Positions 7,209 to 8,047 of a DNA stretch of 8,047 bases are shown piece after piece. Source of the DNA: VGEM01 sp033764265. GTDB lineage: Bacteria > Pseudomonadota > Alphaproteobacteria > Rhodospirillales > Rhodospirillaceae. The translations under genes were made by a program, and so were the position numbers. The stretch's first letter is position 1; each line of letters begins with the position of its first letter. The notes beneath the pieces are model-generated. The model was not told the origin of the DNA. It saw only the letters and a list, made by a program, of their open reading frames with translations, and made no database searches. Location of the stretch: positions 1-8,047 of the forward strand of contig JANRJB010000064.1 of assembly GCA_033764265.1 (NCBI GenBank), given 5' to 3'.

Positions 7209-7595
7209 CTAGCCCGCGCCCAGTGCGTGGTCGATCTGCCTTTTCAGGTCGGCAGCGGTGAACGGCTTGGCGATGCACCCGCTTGCCCCCGCGGCGCGCG
7301 CCACAGCCATCCTTTCAGCGTTGTTTTCCGCCGTGGCCAGGATGAACGGCGTGGTCCGGAAGCGCGCGTCGGCCCGCACCGCCTGGAGCAGCTCGAGCCC
7401 GGTCATCGGCTGCATGTCCCAGTCGGAGATGATCAGGCCGTAGGTTTTTTCGCTCAGCAGATGCAAGGCGGCGCGGGCGTCTTCGGCCTGGTCGATGTCG
7501 GTGAACGCAAGCCGCTCCAGGACGCTGGTCATCGCCCGCAGCATTGTCGTGTAATCGTCAACCACGAGCACACTGATGTCGCGTTCGGCCGGCAT
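7209..7595 (-). CDS. Single-domain CheY-like response regulator
   Basis: The product has 128 residues and is a complete receiver with no output domain. The landmarks are one position off E. coli CheY: acidic pair D13 D14 (VLVVDDY), phospho-acceptor D58 in IISDWDM, T88 in LATAE, and K110 in AKPF. The TAEN...GASG segment before KPF is very CheY-like. I chose the ATG at 7595, preceded by CAGGGA seven bases upstream. A longer frame up to 7715 would add 40 unconserved residues and pass through this site. The protein should be phosphorylated on D58 by a histidine kinase that is not in the window. It is the first gene of a minus-strand group with two unknown helical proteins. CheY-like proteins of this type act by binding a target protein, so those neighbours are natural candidates. 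Flagellar control cannot be claimed, because no che or flagellar gene is present. Confidence 0.93.
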   Translation of the reverse strand: MPAERDISVLVVDDYTTMLRAMTSVLERLAFTDIDQAEDARAALHLLSEKTYGLIISDWDMQPMTGLELLQAVRADARFRTTPFILATAENNAERMAVARAAGASGCIAKPFTAADLKRQIDHALGAG

Positions 7596-7602
7596 GTCCG
7601 CA

Positions 7603-7608
7603 TCCCTG
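7603..7608 (-). promoter_or_regulatory. Ribosome-binding site deciding the receiver start
   Basis: CAGGGA on the minus strand, seven bases before ATG at 7595. It gives a 128-residue protein of exact CheY size and argues against upstream starts. Confidence 0.7.
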
Positions 7609-7634
7609 AGGTCGTCGTCGGCCCGCGCGATTCG

Positions 7635-7647
7635 CGAACAATGTTCG
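7635..7647. repeat. Small palindrome CGAAC-AAT-GTTCG
   Basis: Exact 5-bp arms around a 3-base centre, about 40 bp upstream of the receiver start. It could be an operator or the start of a leader hairpin. The half-site spacing does not match the LexA boxes I know (GAAC-N4-GTTC or GTTC-N7-GTTC). Confidence 0.45.
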
Positions 7648-7744
7648 AGTCGCAACCATAACGGCGTCCGCAACGGCCGCGCCACAGCACTGCAATCTTG
7701 AGGCCAATTCGACATGCTGACAAGGATTTCAATGGATTAACGCA

Positions 7745-7767
7745 ATTGCAGCACCTGCTGTTGCAAT
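7745..7767. repeat. Imperfect inverted repeat ATTGCAGCA / TGCTGTTGCAAT
   Basis: The arms 7745-7753 and 7756-7767 pair through ATTGC/GCAAT and AGCA/TGCT, with a 3-base bulge and a 2-base centre. It lies near the middle of the divergent region, where a shared regulator could bind. A LysR or other regulator site is only a possibility. Confidence 0.4.
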
Positions 7768-7930
7768 CGAGCCGGCCGGTGGCCGACGCACGCCCTGCCG
7801 GTCCGCGCGCGCAGCAAGCACACCGGTCGGAGGTCAACATGCGCCGAGACGGTTTCCACTCGGTTTACATTCCGCTGACCACAATGACAAAATATCATCG
7901 GGTTATCGGGGGGGACGGCGTCCAGGGTCG

Positions 7931-8047
7931 ATGGAATTTCAGCAGCTCAAGCACTTTCTGGCCGCGGCCGAATTCGGCAACATCGGCCGGGCCGCCGACG
8001 CCCTGCACATCACCCAGTCGGGCTTGAGCCGCAGTATCAAGAACCTG
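7931..8047 (+). CDS. LysR-family transcriptional regulator, N-terminal part (3' end outside window)
   Basis: The first 39 codons are present and the frame runs off the right edge. The N-terminus MEFQQLKHFLAAAE followed by FGNIGRAADALHITQSG and LSRSIKNL is the classic LysR winged helix-turn-helix. It includes the A-A-x-x-L-x-x-(S/T)-Q-(S/P) core and the LSR-x-I-K/R-x-L recognition helix. Full proteins of the family are about 290-320 residues and bind an effector in the missing C-terminal part, so the ligand cannot be guessed. AGGG three bases before the ATG is a weak ribosome-binding site. The gene is divergent from the receiver cluster. Confidence 0.92.
   Translation, partial: MEFQQLKHFLAAAEFGNIGRAADALHITQSGLSRSIKNL

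Larger units (their letters stand above)
7596..7930. other. Divergent intergenic region (receiver gene / LysR gene)
   Basis: These 335 bp separate two divergently transcribed genes and should hold both promoters. The open frames crossing it have no plausible protein features and run into the flanking genes out of frame. A TATCAT at 7893-7898 could be a -10 for the LysR gene, without a good -35. On the minus strand, TTGTCA at 7733-7728 could be a -35 for the receiver gene, but the matching -10 is poor. A run of seven G lies at 7908-7914. LysR regulators often control a divergent neighbour, so control of the receiver cluster is possible but unproven. Confidence 0.6.

Noticed and set aside
5528..7261. 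A 577-codon open frame on the plus strand
   Set aside because: It lies antisense to three better-supported minus-strand genes. The product is rich in His, Arg and Val with no domain, as expected of a shadow frame in G+C-rich DNA.
7635..7647. LexA (SOS) box
   Set aside because: The spacing between GAAC and GTTC is 3, not the 4 of the Bacillus/actinobacterial type nor the direct GTTC-N7-GTTC form of alphaproteobacteria.
7596..7715. N-terminal extension of the CheY-like protein from an ATG at 7715
   Set aside because: The extra 40 residues have no receiver features, and a good ribosome-binding site precedes the ATG at 7595.
7908..7914. G7 run as a phase-variation tract for the LysR gene
   Set aside because: Seven G in a G+C-rich genome is not unusual, and the run lies outside the coding sequence. 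No evidence for slippage.
7698..8027. 109-codon open frame on the plus strand across the divergent region
   Set aside because: It overlaps the LysR start in another frame and has no domain or ribosome-binding site worth noting.

Overview
This is a G+C-rich bacterial window with dense coding on both strands. The gene content is a secreted metalloprotease, a periplasmic multiheme cytochrome, a CheY-type receiver and a LysR regulator. This fits a Gram-negative proteobacterium. An alphaproteobacterium of the Rhodospirillales type is my best guess, from the style of the cytochrome and the receiver, but the sequence does not prove it.

Layout. (1) Positions 2-3013, plus strand: the C-terminal 1003 codons of a very large secreted peptidase of the peptidyl-Asp metallopeptidase type (M72-like, zinc motif HEIGHNLGAEHD). 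It has a long tail made of a Cys-containing bacterial repeat domain, four related ~120-residue modules arranged as 2 x 2, and a PPC-like C-terminal domain. The reading frame is open through the left edge, so its signal peptide and true start lie outside the window. (2) Positions 3023-4870, minus strand: a two-gene unit of a small exported protein of unknown function followed by an exported cytochrome with four CXXCH motifs and one CX4CH motif. It converges on the protease gene with only 9 bp between the stop codons. (3) Positions 4970-7595, minus strand: a compact group of a single-domain CheY-like response regulator followed by two proteins of about 350 residues that I do not recognise. The last two are separated by 6 bp, with the ribosome-binding site of one overlapping the stop codon of the other. 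(4) Positions 7596-7930: a divergent regulatory gap with small inverted repeats. (5) Position 7931 to the right edge: the first 39 codons of a LysR-family regulator, plus strand.

How the parts may work together. The cytochrome and its small partner look like an exported redox pair. The CheY-like protein plus its two unknown partners looks like a cytoplasmic phospho-signalling module whose output is carried by the unknown proteins. This cluster is the best candidate here for something undescribed. The protease is a separate secreted enzyme. Nothing in the window shows a link between the three units, and no rRNA, tRNA, CRISPR array, insertion sequence or convincing intrinsic terminator was seen.
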